Translations under genes and position numbers: made by a program | The notes under the pieces: model-generated | Databases searched by the model: none | The model's input: only the letters and a program-made list of their open reading frames with translations | What the model was told of the DNA's origin: nothing | Shown here: piece by piece, positions 1-18,610 of the stretch | Layout: every line of letters starts with the position of its first letter | How positions within the stretch are numbered: position 1 is the first letter of the stretch | Assembly: GCF_048771995.1 (NCBI RefSeq) | Contig: NC_133024.1 | Span: forward strand, 41,005,501 to 41,069,500 | From: Taeniopygia guttata | Taxonomy: Eukaryota > Chordata > Aves > Passeriformes > Estrildidae | Length of the DNA stretch: 64,000 nucleotides | Reading direction: 5' to 3'

Positions 1-2352
1 TCCTGTTGCCACAGTTTGTTCCTATCTTGTACCCTAAGGGTTGCATTCCATACATTCATTAAATCTCTACCCTGTTATAAAGTAGGTTATTTTCCCGGAT
101 CCTCTGCTTCCCAGAAGTGTATTTTCAGGCTGCATTTCTTGCCTTTTGGCTGTTTATAAACTCATTTTTATAAAACCTGGCATCATAATATTGGCACAGT
201 AATCTGAGCAGTTAGTACACTTAGTAAGATGCATCAGAGGAAGGAAAATAATTCCTAGTTTCACACAGCCCTCTGACTTTGTCTAACACTAGTATTTATA
301 ACTTTATTCCTGAGCGCTTTTGCTATAACAGGATGGCTGCGCTTCTCTGTGATGCAGTTCTGGCAGCTGGTGTTGACGCATGTTAAACTTGTAAATCTCT
401 GACTTTCAGTAAACACAGAAAAGATGGTAGATTGTAGATAGCTAATCACTGAAGCAATACTGATGATGTCCTTGACTCCTGCTTATTTTCCTGTAATTCT
501 GGGGGAATTTCTTAAATTTGTGTTCCCGTGGCTTGTCTTAGATGAAATTATGTGAAATATCTTTATTAGATGAAATCTCTGTTAATTGAGAATAAAGTAA
601 ACCTTTTATAACAACTAAAACCAATCTAAAACTTCCAATACATGTCTACAAAAAAGTAAGGTTATAAAGTGTAGAGGAAGAGATTAATGATAATTCTAGA
701 AACATAATGACCTGATTTGGTCTGACCTGAATTTTGTGTCTAGCTCTGGTCACACAGTCTTACAAAGCAGATAGCAGGAAAAATGTCTGCCAAAACTGTC
801 AGGAGAAATAAAAAATATTGCTCACATCAAAGGGCAAGAAATTATAACATCAGTTTTAAACTTAAAACAGATAAGAAATCTTCTAAAGATACATAAGCAA
901 GCAACTTACAGAAAGTAGGTCCTCCTATTTACTGTTTCTTGATATAAGAATATGTTCAGTGAACAAGGACAATAATTTAAAAATAGATCATAAGGGATTA
1001 GCCTTTCATAAGGAGCACAAAAAAATCTGTTGAGTTTACTGTACTATTTTAAATTTGAGATTCAGTTGAGAACGTGGATATAAAGAATGCCTGTATCTAT
1101 GCAAAAAAGAACTAAAGAAGAACAATGAAAAATTCAGCAGCGCTTGAAATGTTACAGGACAGGATCTTGTTTACTCCTTGTTTCCATTATGGAAAAAAAA
1201 GAATAGGACCATCTAAGATGGCCTGATTTGGACAGATGGGTATAGCTGACATTCTGTGACTCTAATGATTAGATTAAAGGAGAAATGTCACAGTTTAAAC
1301 ACATGCCAACATAATGCAAGTCATCCTTGGGGTGCTATGAAAATTTTAATACAGAGAGCTATGAATAGAACAAGACAAATCATAACAATTAAAATTTCCG
1401 GTGTTTACTTAAGGCTGCATGCACAGCACTAGATTGTTTAAGCTTGAAATTTCAACAAGCATTTTCCTTCTGGAGTTGATGCTTGTGCAGCCTCATAGAG
1501 GGAGAAGGAGCCCACATCCGATATTTATTTTGTGCACAAAGTGACTCAGTTTCAGTGAGTGTAACTCATACTCTAAGTCAGATGAACATAGCACAGAAAA
1601 TTCCCGAATGCAAAGTTCTGAGCTGCGTGTTTCCTCCTTGGCACTTAGCAGAAAACTGCCAAAGGGCTTTTGCTGCCCTTTTTCTGAAATGCTTAATGGT
1701 ACCAGATCCAGGGGCTGTTTCAAAAAATGTGTTTATAGTATCTTCTCTAAAACTACTATTAACTTTGAGACTGCTTATATGAGAGCAATGATTTCCCAAA
1801 GCAGTTTGCAAAGCAGCTGTTATCTCAGCAATTATTCCCTGAACCAAAACCAAGTGAAGTCTATGTAATGATTTTTGTTTTGTTTGAATCTTGGTTCAGA
1901 TCCTAAGAGACATTTATTGATTACTTATTTTTTAATATTAGTATCTGAAGTGTTCCAGATACTAATACTAATTATACAAATACAGTAATTGGAAATAAGC
2001 TGATGCTATCATTTGCTTTTTATTTCCTAGTACATCCTCATTCTCCTGTTATAGATCTCTATCTCCCTGTTGCAATGTCATCCACTGTTTTCTACCGCTG
2101 TATATAGACCTGGGTGCATTTTATTTCCTGCACCATGATTTTTAACAGAATTTTAATAGGACATTTCTGTTTTACTTTGAGTGTGTAATTTAATTTTTGT
2201 CTCTTAATCTGAAATTGACATCAGCGTTGGAAATATGTTCTCATATACAAGATAATTGGTGAGCCAAGTGACCCTACTGGAGCTTCTTTCCCTGTGTTTT
2301 GGTGCAGACTATCTACATTGGAACTACAAAAATCTTCCCAAAGCACTTTCTC

Positions 2353-2378
2353 AAAAAAAAAAAAAAAAAAAAAAAAAA
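2353..2378 (+). repeat. Poly-A tract (26 A)
   Basis: An uninterrupted run of A. No AATAAA hexamer lies just before it and no flanking direct repeat was seen, so there is no support for reading it as the tail of a retrocopy. Confidence 0.9.
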
Positions 2379-3016
2379 GGTGTGCTAAATGATTAGTGTT
2401 ACAGACCCAAACTTTCCACTTGGAAGAGTCCTTAGGTGATTCCTGGAAAGTACAGCTGGATAGCCCAGCTATCAGCTTACTCTCTGATATGGGCTACTTT
2501 GAGACATAAACCAACCTTGTGTTTAGGCTCAACCAGAATAATGAAAATGGCTTTCCTTTATTGTTTTTGCCTGTAGGGTCTAATCTAATCAGCTGAGACC
2601 AACAGATCAGAATATGTAGCTAGGAGGAGAGCAAGCATTTTACCAAGCTCAGTTGTTCCAGCTGCCTGGCACATCCTGGCTACCCCATGATGAAACTGTA
2701 CTGTGGCATTGCACAGACCATTCTGTCCTGGCTTATTTGTACGGCAGTTTCCCTTGGGAGACCTCAAACATGATGTTTCATCCCATGGGTCCTTGCAGCT
2801 TTCATGACCAAGTTTTTCCTGGCACTTGTTTCACCCTGCCTTCTCTGCACCACTGATGCTTTTTGACCCCATCATGCAGCTCTGCCTGATTTATTAGCCA
2901 TTGTACCACCAATGTGCTATAGCAAAATAGCACATAATTTGAACCAGGAGTAAGATTTATATGTTAAAATCTCCTGATTCTCCTGAAAAAAAGCTGGAAC
3001 CATTAATTTAACCATA

Positions 3017-3056
3017 TAATCATAGAATCGTAGATCAGTCCAAGCTGAGCCTGAAA
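3017..3056 (-). mobile_element. Possible CR1 3'-tail remnant
   Basis: The string tcatagaatcgtagatcag resembles the reverse complement of the CR1 3' terminus, which carries ATTCTATGA-type repeats. What follows is too diverged to extend the match. Low confidence. Confidence 0.35.
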
Positions 3057-5083
3057 AAGATATTTTCTACATAAACAGATAGTGGGAAGGACACTGTCAA
3101 CTCCAGACCCTTCAGACATGGCTGATTCCCAACAGACTTTCACAAGTTCTTCTTAGGATGACAAACTCTGAGGAGGGTAATATAATTTTTTTCTTCCTGT
3201 AAAGGATATATTCACACAACAAAAATCATGCAGAAATAAAAAGAAATTTTTTTTACTTTCTTCCTAGGGTGGTAATCCCTGTGAAATTACAGAGAGATTA
3301 CAGACTGCTGTAATATTGTCATTTGGGCTAAGAAAGCAACACTTGGCCCTGGAAATGACCCAACTTCCTCTTTTAAGAAGACCAGAACAGGAACATGACG
3401 CATGTAAGGTTCAGCAGTGACTACAGAGTATGTATTTGACTATTCTGAGGACACTGCTCCATCAGGCTCCTCCTGCCCAGTGGTAGGACTCTGGTGTAGT
3501 CCAACAAAAAGTAAAGACACAACATGGATAGCTCATTCCAATGTACACAGAAATGCAGCATCCTGTATTACTGTGGCAGTAGGAAAGTTGTTATATGACA
3601 TTTAAATAAGGAACTGAAAGTTGCTTGTCTGCTGCCTGGTAAGAGTTTCCTTAGAGGAAGATATTCTTTGATCCATTTTCTGTGAGTAAAGGGGCAGGGG
3701 GAGAGCACATTCTCTGTAGCACAGCACGTGGCAGATAGGTGAAGTGAGTGCCAGGGGTAATCCTGAACAGCACTGCTTGGAAATTCAAACTACAGTATAT
3801 AATCGAAAGGCTGTGACTAAAGTGGATGTACCAACCACATCCCCTGTGTTAAGCAGGAAAGAGAAGAATCACAGGCTGGAGGTAATCTGTGTGGGCTTTG
3901 TACCCTCTGCATCATCTCAGGGAGAATTACTGAGATTTTCCTTGGAAACGTTTTTCATCAGAAGCAGCAGAGCCACCAAACCCCAAAAGTGGTATGGACT
4001 CACAGTGTGTGCAGACACCCCTCTTTGTGCAAAAACCCCTAAAAATAATTGACAGAAGGTCTTGATCCTACATCCCAGATAAGCTTTCTGGTTAGTGGGC
4101 CATCAGTATTTCCACAAAGTCCTGTTTAATTGTATATGTGCGAACAGAAAACACCTCCAACAGAACAGGTGAACACACACCCACCGCGACAGAAGTGAAT
4201 GTGCAGTTCCTTGACTTAGGCTGAAGGCTGAGGTCTAAATCCTTGTTTAAGCCAGTCTGAGAAAATACTGAAGCAATAAATTCTCCTTTCCAGACTCAGT
4301 AAGGATCCATTAAGGGTTGCAATGTTCCCAGGCAGTTAGAACATATCTATATATGTGCATGTGTAATTTTCCAGTCAATGGGGTTAGACTAAGGGGTTAC
4401 ATTGTGCCTAGGACAAAGGTGTACTGTTTGAAGTGCTTTGCATTGAATTCTGGAAAAGACTAAAAAATTAGTATCCCTGATAGTGAATATATCTAGAAGC
4501 TTCCTGAACATTATTATATCATAACTTTTTACTCAGTGATTTGCATTTCAATAGAAGAAATATTTAAATTCTATTTATTAGTGTTGAGGGTTTTTATGTC
4601 TTTACATAATATAAGAACTCACAATAGTTAATTGTGGCTTCCTCACCCACCATTACAATTTTTAATTCTGTGCAAAGTCTCAAAGAAGCAAAGCTGTCAC
4701 TGCCATCTAGTGTCTTCAGAATAGATTTCTGGAGATTATGCTAAGGAAAAAAAACTTCCTTATAACTTTGAATTCCTCTTCAAGTTTCTCAGCTACTAGT
4801 AGATCTCATGTAGTTCATGGAATTTCTTATATTGTTGCTTAATTTCTCACTTTGGAAAGTTTAAATTATGTTTGCTTACTTTTTTTCCTCACCTGGAATA
4901 TATGTTTGCATTCTCTAAATCCTCCTTGTTCAGGATCATGTAACCAGCACACAAAACTCCCTGAGGAGAATCCGACAGATTCCTTTTCTTACCTTATCCT
5001 TTGTTCCTTTTCAAATTACCATTTATAGCAGAGATCAACATGGATTTAAAAGACACGTTAATCAATAACTGTTCATGTACTAG

Positions 5084-5390
5084 TCACAGAATCAGAGAAT
5101 CAGTCGTAGAATCACAGAATCAGTCGTAGAATCACAGAATCACAAAATCACAGAATGTGCTGAGTAGGAAGGAGCCACAAGGATCGAGTCCAACTCCTGG
5201 CTCTGCACAAGACATCCCTGAGAGTCACACCATGTGCCTGAGAGCATTGTTCAAATGCTCCTTGAGCTCTGTCAGGCTGGTGCTGTGACCACTTTCTTGG
5301 GGAGCCTGGTCCAGTCCCCAGCCATCCTCTGGGTGAAGAACCTTTTCCTAATATCCAACCTAAACCTCCCTGATAAGTTTCTGCTATTAG
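5084..5390 (-). mobile_element. CR1 LINE 3'-end fragment
   Basis: This is a reverse-orientation CR1 3' end. It begins with several imperfect copies of the terminal cagaatca/tagaatca repeat (about 5084-5155). It continues with diagnostic CR1 wording such as gagtccaactcctggctctg and ends near cctaatatccaacctaaacc. Only the 3' few hundred bases remain, the usual 5'-truncated state of bird CR1 copies. The expanded terminal repeat is longer than in most copies. The same CR1 sub-type recurs at 41545-41661 in the opposite orientation. Confidence 0.88.
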
Positions 5391-7119
5391 GTACAGACAA
5401 TTCTGTCCATTCCCTAGTAGTAGGTGGATTTATGGAGTTCCACATAAAAAACTGGCAACCTGGTAGGAAGTTATTAGTTCTGCTTGTATTATATCTTGGG
5501 AGACAGCTGCTTCAGCCTCCTTGTGGTCCTTTCTCCACTCACATCTCAGGGAAACCAGTCAGTTCAGTCTCTGCCTTTGGAAAAAGACTTACTTCTTTTC
5601 AATTCTTGACAGTCTTGGGTGACAGTCCATCTGATTCTCACCAGTCACCTGTGCAATGTTATTCTCATATGGTGCCAGTGGGTCCCAGGGCACAAGGTAT
5701 TGTGGAGAGTTTTCCTTTCTGGCTGACAGCAGCAACAGGATCCCTCTGGCTCTGATCTCAGCCTTCTCTTTCCACAGCACAAGAAATTTTTTCCATTTTG
5801 CTTTTCTCAACCAAATGCCAGGAACTGTCAGCCTGGTACTTTCCTCAGCTGAGGTAGAGCTAACCACAGACCAGCTCCCATCTCTCGCTGGGGATGTGGA
5901 CACAGAAGCTGGAGCCATGCTTGGACTTGTGCCAAAGGCTGCATCCAGTCAGCCAAGCAGCTAACAGGAATCTGTTTGGGCTGGATAGCAGCTGGATATG
6001 ATCATGCTGAAGGCTTTTGAAGGTCCAGTTTCCTATGCAGTACCTTTTCCCCCTGACAAATGTTCAATGTTAACAGAAATTCACATAGATGTGAAAGACA
6101 TTCATTGCTTCTCCTTGCTTCCCTGTCCACATTTGCATTCCCTTACCCAGCGCAGCTCATGTCAAACCTTTGAAACACTGAAGACTCAGATTCAACAGCT
6201 GGCCCGTATGGAAGATTCATTATTATTTTGATAAAATTTTTCAGCGAGTCTTTTTACTGAGAAAAATGAGGATTATGTCCAAAGCCTTACTTCACTGCCA
6301 AAGTAACTAAGTGAAACTTCATCTCAAAATCAAACATTATTTGTTCCAGGCACACTTTGTCAAAACTTTTTATATGTAATTGAACCAAATTCTGTTTGTT
6401 ATGCTTAGAGAATTGTACTGACTTTTTCCCTGACAGTTTTCTCAATGTTTTATTATAAAATGAACTTTGATTTTAGTCCACTTTAAATTTTTCATTTTGT
6501 ATAGGTTTTTTCCAGTTCTAGTTCCATGTGTTTCTTTTAAGCATAATAAGGTCTGTAATTCACTAGTTCACAATTTTATGTTCAGAAGAGAGCTCTCAAT
6601 CTGTTAGATTATCACAACCAACCATCTATGTTGTGTGAGCTACAGAATTAACCATATCTAGCCCACCACTAAGTAAGCCTGGTCATTTATATCTGTTTAA
6701 AGATATTAATTGTTGTGAGCTTTGCTTGGCAGGCCTGGCTGATTGATTGACTCAGGGGTTGTTTTTGAGAAGACAGAACAGGACAATGTAGTTTTAATTA
6801 ATTGCTAATATTTAACATTCAAACTAAGATGTAACTGTTTTCCCCAGTATTTCTTGATAGTTTCTCATTCTTTCTGTAATGATAAGGTCTAATTCCAACT
6901 TAGTTTTCATTTTTCAGATTTGAGGGGGTCTTTCTGTTTTTCACTCTTCTGTCTTTCCTCTTTTCCATAAAATTATTTTTCTTGAAGGGGCAAAAAAAAA
7001 AAAAATTATTTTTAAACACAGGTGAAAATCTTAATGTATAAAATGCATGGGTTAGGGATCTTGATTTCTTTTGCCCAATAGCTCTGTATTGCTTCTGTGA
7101 CAGGGAGCATAAAAAAATT

Positions 7120-8181
7120 AAGTAATTTCACAATGTCAATTTATTCCTCCAGTTTATTTAATATTATTTTTAAAAATCAAAATAATCACAGTCCCACATC
7201 ATTTGCATTGATTAAAACAACACAGAACAGAACAAAACAAAATATTACAATATACTGAAAAAACTAATATAGATATTAAAAGAGTGGCCAACATGAAAAA
7301 ATATATTCTTTTCAATATTTTGCTTCGGATGTTCAGGTTCTCTTCTGGCACCAGCATAACCTCTATAAATGTCACTTCAGTCAACACCAGCTGAAAATAT
7401 CTGATCTGTGATACCAGATGTAGCATCATGCACAGTTTCAACCTGCATGATTCTCTTGTAGCTGCTTCCTTCTGGTTTTCCTAGTGTCATACAGGTTTAC
7501 AATTTCTCCAGGGAGTACTTTTCCCTTTTTCTGCTTTCCTGTCTGCTTTGGAATGACATCCCACTGCTTCTGTACCTTCTCCTTGTTCTAAACATGACAT
7601 AGGTATCTGCTTCCAGGGGGATATTCCCATTCAATATAGTCAAATACTTTTGAATTCCCAAACTTCATCATTGCTTCTTAGTGTTACTTGCTCAGGGAGT
7701 CACCATACATTCCTCACTCATTCATTACACATCTGAATTCCCAGTATGTTAAAAGGAATTTCAAAAAGGGAAGATGAATTAGTTTAAAAACATAAAGCTC
7801 CTGGGTTTACCAGGTCTATTTCTTGGGATGTGCTAAGAGATCCTTGAAAGGTGCTAGATGTGCTCAGAATACTGGGAATTAGTAATGTTCATGAAAGTGT
7901 GTGATGTATCCAGCATCACTCCAATACTAGACAAACTTTAAATGGTGTAATGCACCTTGAAATGCTAACAATTTCTTTTCTCCTTTCCTATTAAGTTAAA
8001 TCAATTCCAGCCTGACATGCCGCTGTATAAGTCCATATGTACAGTGTACATTTGGTGGTAGGTAGCCTAGTACTTGTTCATAGAACCTTGCTGTCCTTTG
8101 GTACACCTAAATGCCCACTTTACTAATATTCCCATGCACTACAAGCTGCTCTGCAGCCTATGACATGGCACTCAGCTGTAA
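7120..8181 (-). other. MMP13: MMP13 3' untranslated region
   Basis: Sequence between the MMP13 stop codon and the first AATAAA signals, read on the minus strand. No AATAAA was found between the stop and 7158, so the UTR is probably about 1.05 kb, close to the length known for mammalian MMP13. Several scattered ATTTA pentamers (TAAAT on the plus strand, for example near 7365, 7940 and 7996) could act as weak AU-rich instability elements. The left limit is inferred from the poly(A) signals, not observed. Confidence 0.6.
7140..7158 (-). promoter_or_regulatory. MMP13: Paired AATAAA poly(A) signals of MMP13
   Basis: Two AATAAA hexamers on the minus strand (TTTATT at 7153-7158 and 7140-7145 on the plus strand), 13 bases apart, about 1030 bases after the stop codon. 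They are the first AATAAA hexamers downstream of the coding region. Cleavage would be expected near 7115-7135. Confidence 0.6.
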
Positions 8182-14584
<6,403 letters not shown>

Positions 14585-14637
14585 GTTGGATTTCTGAAGT
14601 CTGAAGCCCTGATGTTTTAGAGAGCAGCTACCTTTAC

Positions 14638-14644
14638 TTTTATA
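14638..14644 (-). promoter_or_regulatory. MMP13: MMP13 TATA box
   Basis: TATAAAA on the minus strand, 54 bases upstream of the first ATG. It places the transcription start near 14610 and a 5' UTR of only about 25-30 bases, as in other MMP13 genes. Confidence 0.8.
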
Positions 14645-14656
14645 GTCCCAACCCAG

Positions 14657-14663
14657 TGAGTCA
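14657..14663 (-). promoter_or_regulatory. MMP13: AP-1 site of MMP13 promoter
   Basis: Perfect AP-1 heptamer TGACTCA (minus strand), about 50 bases upstream of the inferred start. Known in mammals as the Fos/Jun site that carries cytokine and phorbol-ester induction of MMP13. The match is seen; the function is inferred from family knowledge. Confidence 0.8.
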
Positions 14664-14683
14664 CCACTTAGAAACAAGTTAGA

Positions 14684-14690
14684 ACTTCCT
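14684..14690 (-). promoter_or_regulatory. MMP13: ETS/PEA3 site of MMP13 promoter
   Basis: AGGAAGT on the minus strand, 20 bases upstream of the AP-1 site, an ETS-family core that works with AP-1 in collagenase promoters. Confidence 0.65.
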
Positions 14691-14744
14691 TGTTGCTGGA
14701 AGTAAACATGCTTAGATGGCTGGTTTGTTTCTCCTCCCCAGCAC

Positions 14745-14752
14745 TGTGGTTT
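14745..14752 (-). promoter_or_regulatory. MMP13: RUNX (OSE2) site of MMP13 promoter
   Basis: AAACCACA on the minus strand, centred about 138 bases upstream of the inferred start. A RUNX2 site (OSE2) at about -138 is the known bone and cartilage control element of mammalian MMP13, so both sequence and distance agree. Confidence 0.7.
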
Positions 14753-17700
14753 AGGCATCCGTTCTCCAGCTGAGAGCTCTGAAACTGTACCTTTGTATAA
14801 ACATGAGGTCTCTGAATATTGACATAAACTGCGGGAAGAAATGGGCATAAGCAAACCACACTTGTTGATTATTTTGCAGTAACTTCCACTGGCAATAACT
14901 GGCAACAATGCTGCAATAACTTACTTTTCTTTGCTAGAAAAATCGGCTTTTTTACCATTTGATAAACAATAAAAATACATAACAAGGGTCCTTATTTTAA
15001 AGTAAAATCTGCATCTTTTCAGTAATTGCACTACTTCAAAAGCAATTTTTAGTAAAATAACACTATAGAATATACAATATGATTTTGCTTCTGTAAAGAA
15101 CTATAACTCCATAGCATTAACAAAAATGTTAATTCAGAGATCCTTAAAGAGAATTTCTATCTATATTACAGAATACTTTACTGTCTGACATACTCAAAAA
15201 CAGAAATGCTAAATATCAGGAAATAGATTAAGAACATTTAAAAGCATTTTTTTTTAGTAACAAAGGAGGTCATGTAGAGTGACTAATTAATACAATTTAT
15301 CTTCCAAAAATCTGAATTTAATTTACTTTATGAGAAGATGATAACATAGATCAATGAGAGAGCTAATACTTTGAGAGAGGCAATCTACCAGCTACAGATA
15401 GACAATGGATTTGTGTGTCAAAATAACAAAAAAATGTGATTTTTTTTTTTCTTATGAAGTGGATAGCAGGAAACATCTGCCATTATGACAGAAATGGTCA
15501 TTACTATACCTCAAACATAAGGTATCACCACAATCTCAGCTCCTGCTATAACTTGTATCATATCACCTGCTGACAAGCACAGGTCCAAGGGGAGATGTGG
15601 TTTCTGCTGAATTTGCCTCGCTCTTTCATGGATAATTTCTTTTGCCTGTATGGAAAACCTCAGGCAGCTTTCTGGCAGACAATGGTACAGGCATCCTGGA
15701 ATACAATACCCTGATGTGGATTTTCCTTTGTTGACAAAACAGGAAAACAACAAAAATCAGTGAAGCTGAATGTGTAAAAGCTCTATTACTCAAACAATGA
15801 TAACTGTGTGTTTTATGATGACAAACAGCAAAAGCAAATAATGCTGAGAAGAATTTGTTATGTAGGCTGTTTCTGCCTCTCTGCCCATCTCAGCCACTGC
15901 TAAATATGGTCACAACACTTAGGAACAGACAACATCTTTTAAAGCAGTTTGTATATTCTCCTTTACATTGTCTGTCAGCAGCACTGAGGCTTTTGCTCAG
16001 CAATGGATATAAAGACTGTTAATTAGTTATTCCACCTTCCTGAGAAATGTTCTCCCCTGAAGTGCTTCAGGACAAGCACTGGATCCATACTGCCAGTGCA
16101 CCCTTTGCTAGTGCAGACTGCCAGATTAACTCTGTGTCCCATTTCTTTCCCTCCAACATTTCTGTACTGACAGTTGCAGCACTGCTTTGAATAATGTTGG
16201 GATACCCAGTTAGCAGATAAGCAGTGTTTACAGTGTATTTTGCTTGCTTTGTGTGGAGCTTAAGAGCAGTGGTGCAGCCTTTTGTTTCTTGTGGCTGTAA
16301 GCAATGCTTTCCTGGAGATGATGAAGCTGGGAATGTTATTGTTGTTCATAGCACTACCCGACATAGCTCAGAAATCTATGAGTGAAATGAATAGTTTAAA
16401 ACTCTATGGGTAACATTTCACTAAATTCCAAATTCTCTGAATTTAGGTTCTTTATACATAAAAAAGCACAGTTTTATACTGCCATTTGTGTATCACTGCC
16501 CCTTACCAGATGTAGTTAAAAGGTTTTTATTCTGTGTCAAGTCCCTGTAGAATTACTCTTTCTCAGCTCAGACACTGGGGTCTTTGCTTCTGGAACAGGA
16601 GAGATTTCTTAACCAATTGTTACTGCAAAAATGTGATCAGTCCATTACACTTGAGGAGAAGATGATCCCAAATTATCGCTCAGTGGTTTCAGGTTTACCT
16701 TAATAAACATAGGTCAGCTTACTGCCAGTTAAAGGTGACACCAAATATTCAGTGACAATATTGAATTATATAAATATAGAACTAAAAATAAATATTTAGC
16801 TTGGCTCAAGAGTAAAATTAAAGAACATTGTTAGCCTACCCAACAATACTCCCAGGAGATGTGGAAACCTGTTCTTTAAAATGTTTAAGCTGCAGTCAAC
16901 AAAGCAGTAATAATTATAATTGTCTTGCATTAAGAGAATGATATATTAGGCAAGGAAGAAAGATTTTCCACTTTCTGTGATTTTTTTTTTTACAAATGCT
17001 CTGAAGTCATTTGAAGTTCACTATGAAATCTCTTTCAAAAACTTTGCTTTTGTTGCCTTTGGAGAGCTGTCCTGAGGCATTTCTAAAGAATAATATAAAA
17101 AATGGGCAAAGTAATTACAGGAATAAACTAGAACAGGCAGCTTTTCTGAAAACAACTTCTCTTTGTGCAAGAAAAGATGAGTAAAGCTGGATCTTTGCTA
17201 CTGTAGGAGAATTAAATGAAATGAACACATGAAGAAATAGTCCACTGTAGTGAACAGATTCTGCATGTGAGTAGAAAAACATACAAAGAGAAAAAAAAAA
17301 AAAACCACCAGGGAGTCTGTAGCTATTTTGTCACAGGGAGTAAATCAAAAGGCTAAACCTAAACCTGTTTTTTGAAAGACTGTGTGCAATGAGCCATTTG
17401 AGGGTGTATTATGGCTGAATCATGTTTTCAGAACATTCAGTTAAATCCTTTGAGAGTCCTGGCAATGTAAAAATACAAAATCCTATATGTTTTCTTACAC
17501 ATTTTATTGTTATTTATACAACATCAGTGGCCAGAAGCCTAAACTGAGGCATGGATTTACGTCTTCTGTAGACAAAGCAAAGCAGCAATGGTGAAAGGCC
17601 ATGCAAGCAAGCAAATAAAAGGCTCAAAGAAAATGAGTTTTATTCCCCCTTTTTCTGAAACAGTGTCACAGATGCAGTGTATGATGATATTTTTTAGGGG

Positions 17701-18576
17701 AGATAAAGTCTTGACTGAGCTGGGAACTAAGTAGAGACCCCTGAAGGTCTTACCTTTATATATAGTATCTCTTTAAAACCTCAAACAAAGGGAGTTTTTA
17801 AAGCTGGCACTGACAAACAAGAAAGTCAAAGCCACCCAGTGTTGGGTAATGTAAGGTGCAAAATCTGTGGATCAGGTGATGCCACTGTCTGAAGCAGAAA
17901 ATTAATTTAAAACTATGAAGAGAGGTGTAAATTAAGGTAAAAACAGTCAGCAGTGGTTCATAGACCTTGTGCTGACCCCAGTGCAAACAAGCAAGCCTGG
18001 AAAGTTTTATTTTAAAAGCTCTGAAACCCACAGAACTGCTGACTAGTAAGATTTCAACAAGCACTGCAAAATTTCTGCAATTCTGTCATCTTGTGGGTGT
18101 GGGTAAAGTTAGCTGGACTGATGGTAATTTACACAGGCACTGCAGAGACTGGAATAATCATGATGGTCTTCAACCCCCAAGGAAAAATGGAAAATGGGGG
18201 ATGGAAGATGTGTCAAGGAGAAATTAAATGACTTAAAGCAACATTTAGGTACTATTTATTTGAAAACAAGAATTGAGCCAACCATGTGATTTCAACATAC
18301 CTTTTGCTAACACAAATAATTGAAAGGTGCCCTGTTTTGATTTACAGTCTGTGTTTGGTGCCCAAAATAACAGTATATAGTGAATGTGGTGAATGATCAC
18401 TGACCCTGAAACAGCAGACACTTCACTTAAGAAAAATAAGCAAAAGTCAATGGTCCCATTTGTTAATGCTTCTTACCACAAGGTAGTTGTATTTCAAGTG
18501 AAACATTTCCAGTGCCTGGGCCTGTGCCATCACATTTAGATGAGTTTCCTCTGGGAAAAAGGATGTTATTCTGAGG

Positions 18577-18610
18577 CCCATTGTACAGATGGGTAAATGG
18601 AGTCTCAGAG
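18577..18610 (+). repeat. MIR-like SINE core remnant
   Basis: The string cccattgtacagatgggtaa, followed by atggagtctcagag, matches the conserved MIR core (cccattttacagatgaggaa, then actgaggcacagag) at most positions. Flanks are too diverged to extend. MIR is an ancient tRNA-derived SINE that survives in all amniotes; the copy would be very old. Confidence 0.5.

Larger units (their letters stand above)
1..7120. other. Intergenic region downstream of MMP13
   Basis: No gene is recognised here. Open frames on both strands are short, overlap one another in several frames, and resemble no family I know. The stretch is AT-rich unique sequence with a 26-base poly-A run at 2353-2378, one clear CR1 fragment (5084-5390) and one doubtful CR1 tail (3017-3056). 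In other vertebrates further MMP genes lie on this side of MMP13, but I see no MMP exon in this stretch. Confidence 0.6.

Noticed and set aside
2300-2378. Poly-A run as the tail of a processed pseudogene
   Set aside because: No AATAAA before it, no flanking duplication, and no recognisable coding sequence upstream.
5234-5755. 173-codon plus-strand frame, the longest on the plus strand in the left part
   Set aside because: Its first 50 or so codons lie in the antisense of a CR1 tail and the rest overlaps frames on the other strand; no protein likeness.
15511-15753. 80-codon minus-strand frame about 1 kb upstream of MMP13, with a plausible-looking stretch AKEIIHERARQIQQKPHLP
   Set aside because: No start context, poly(A) signal or splice pattern supports it, and it matches no family I know.
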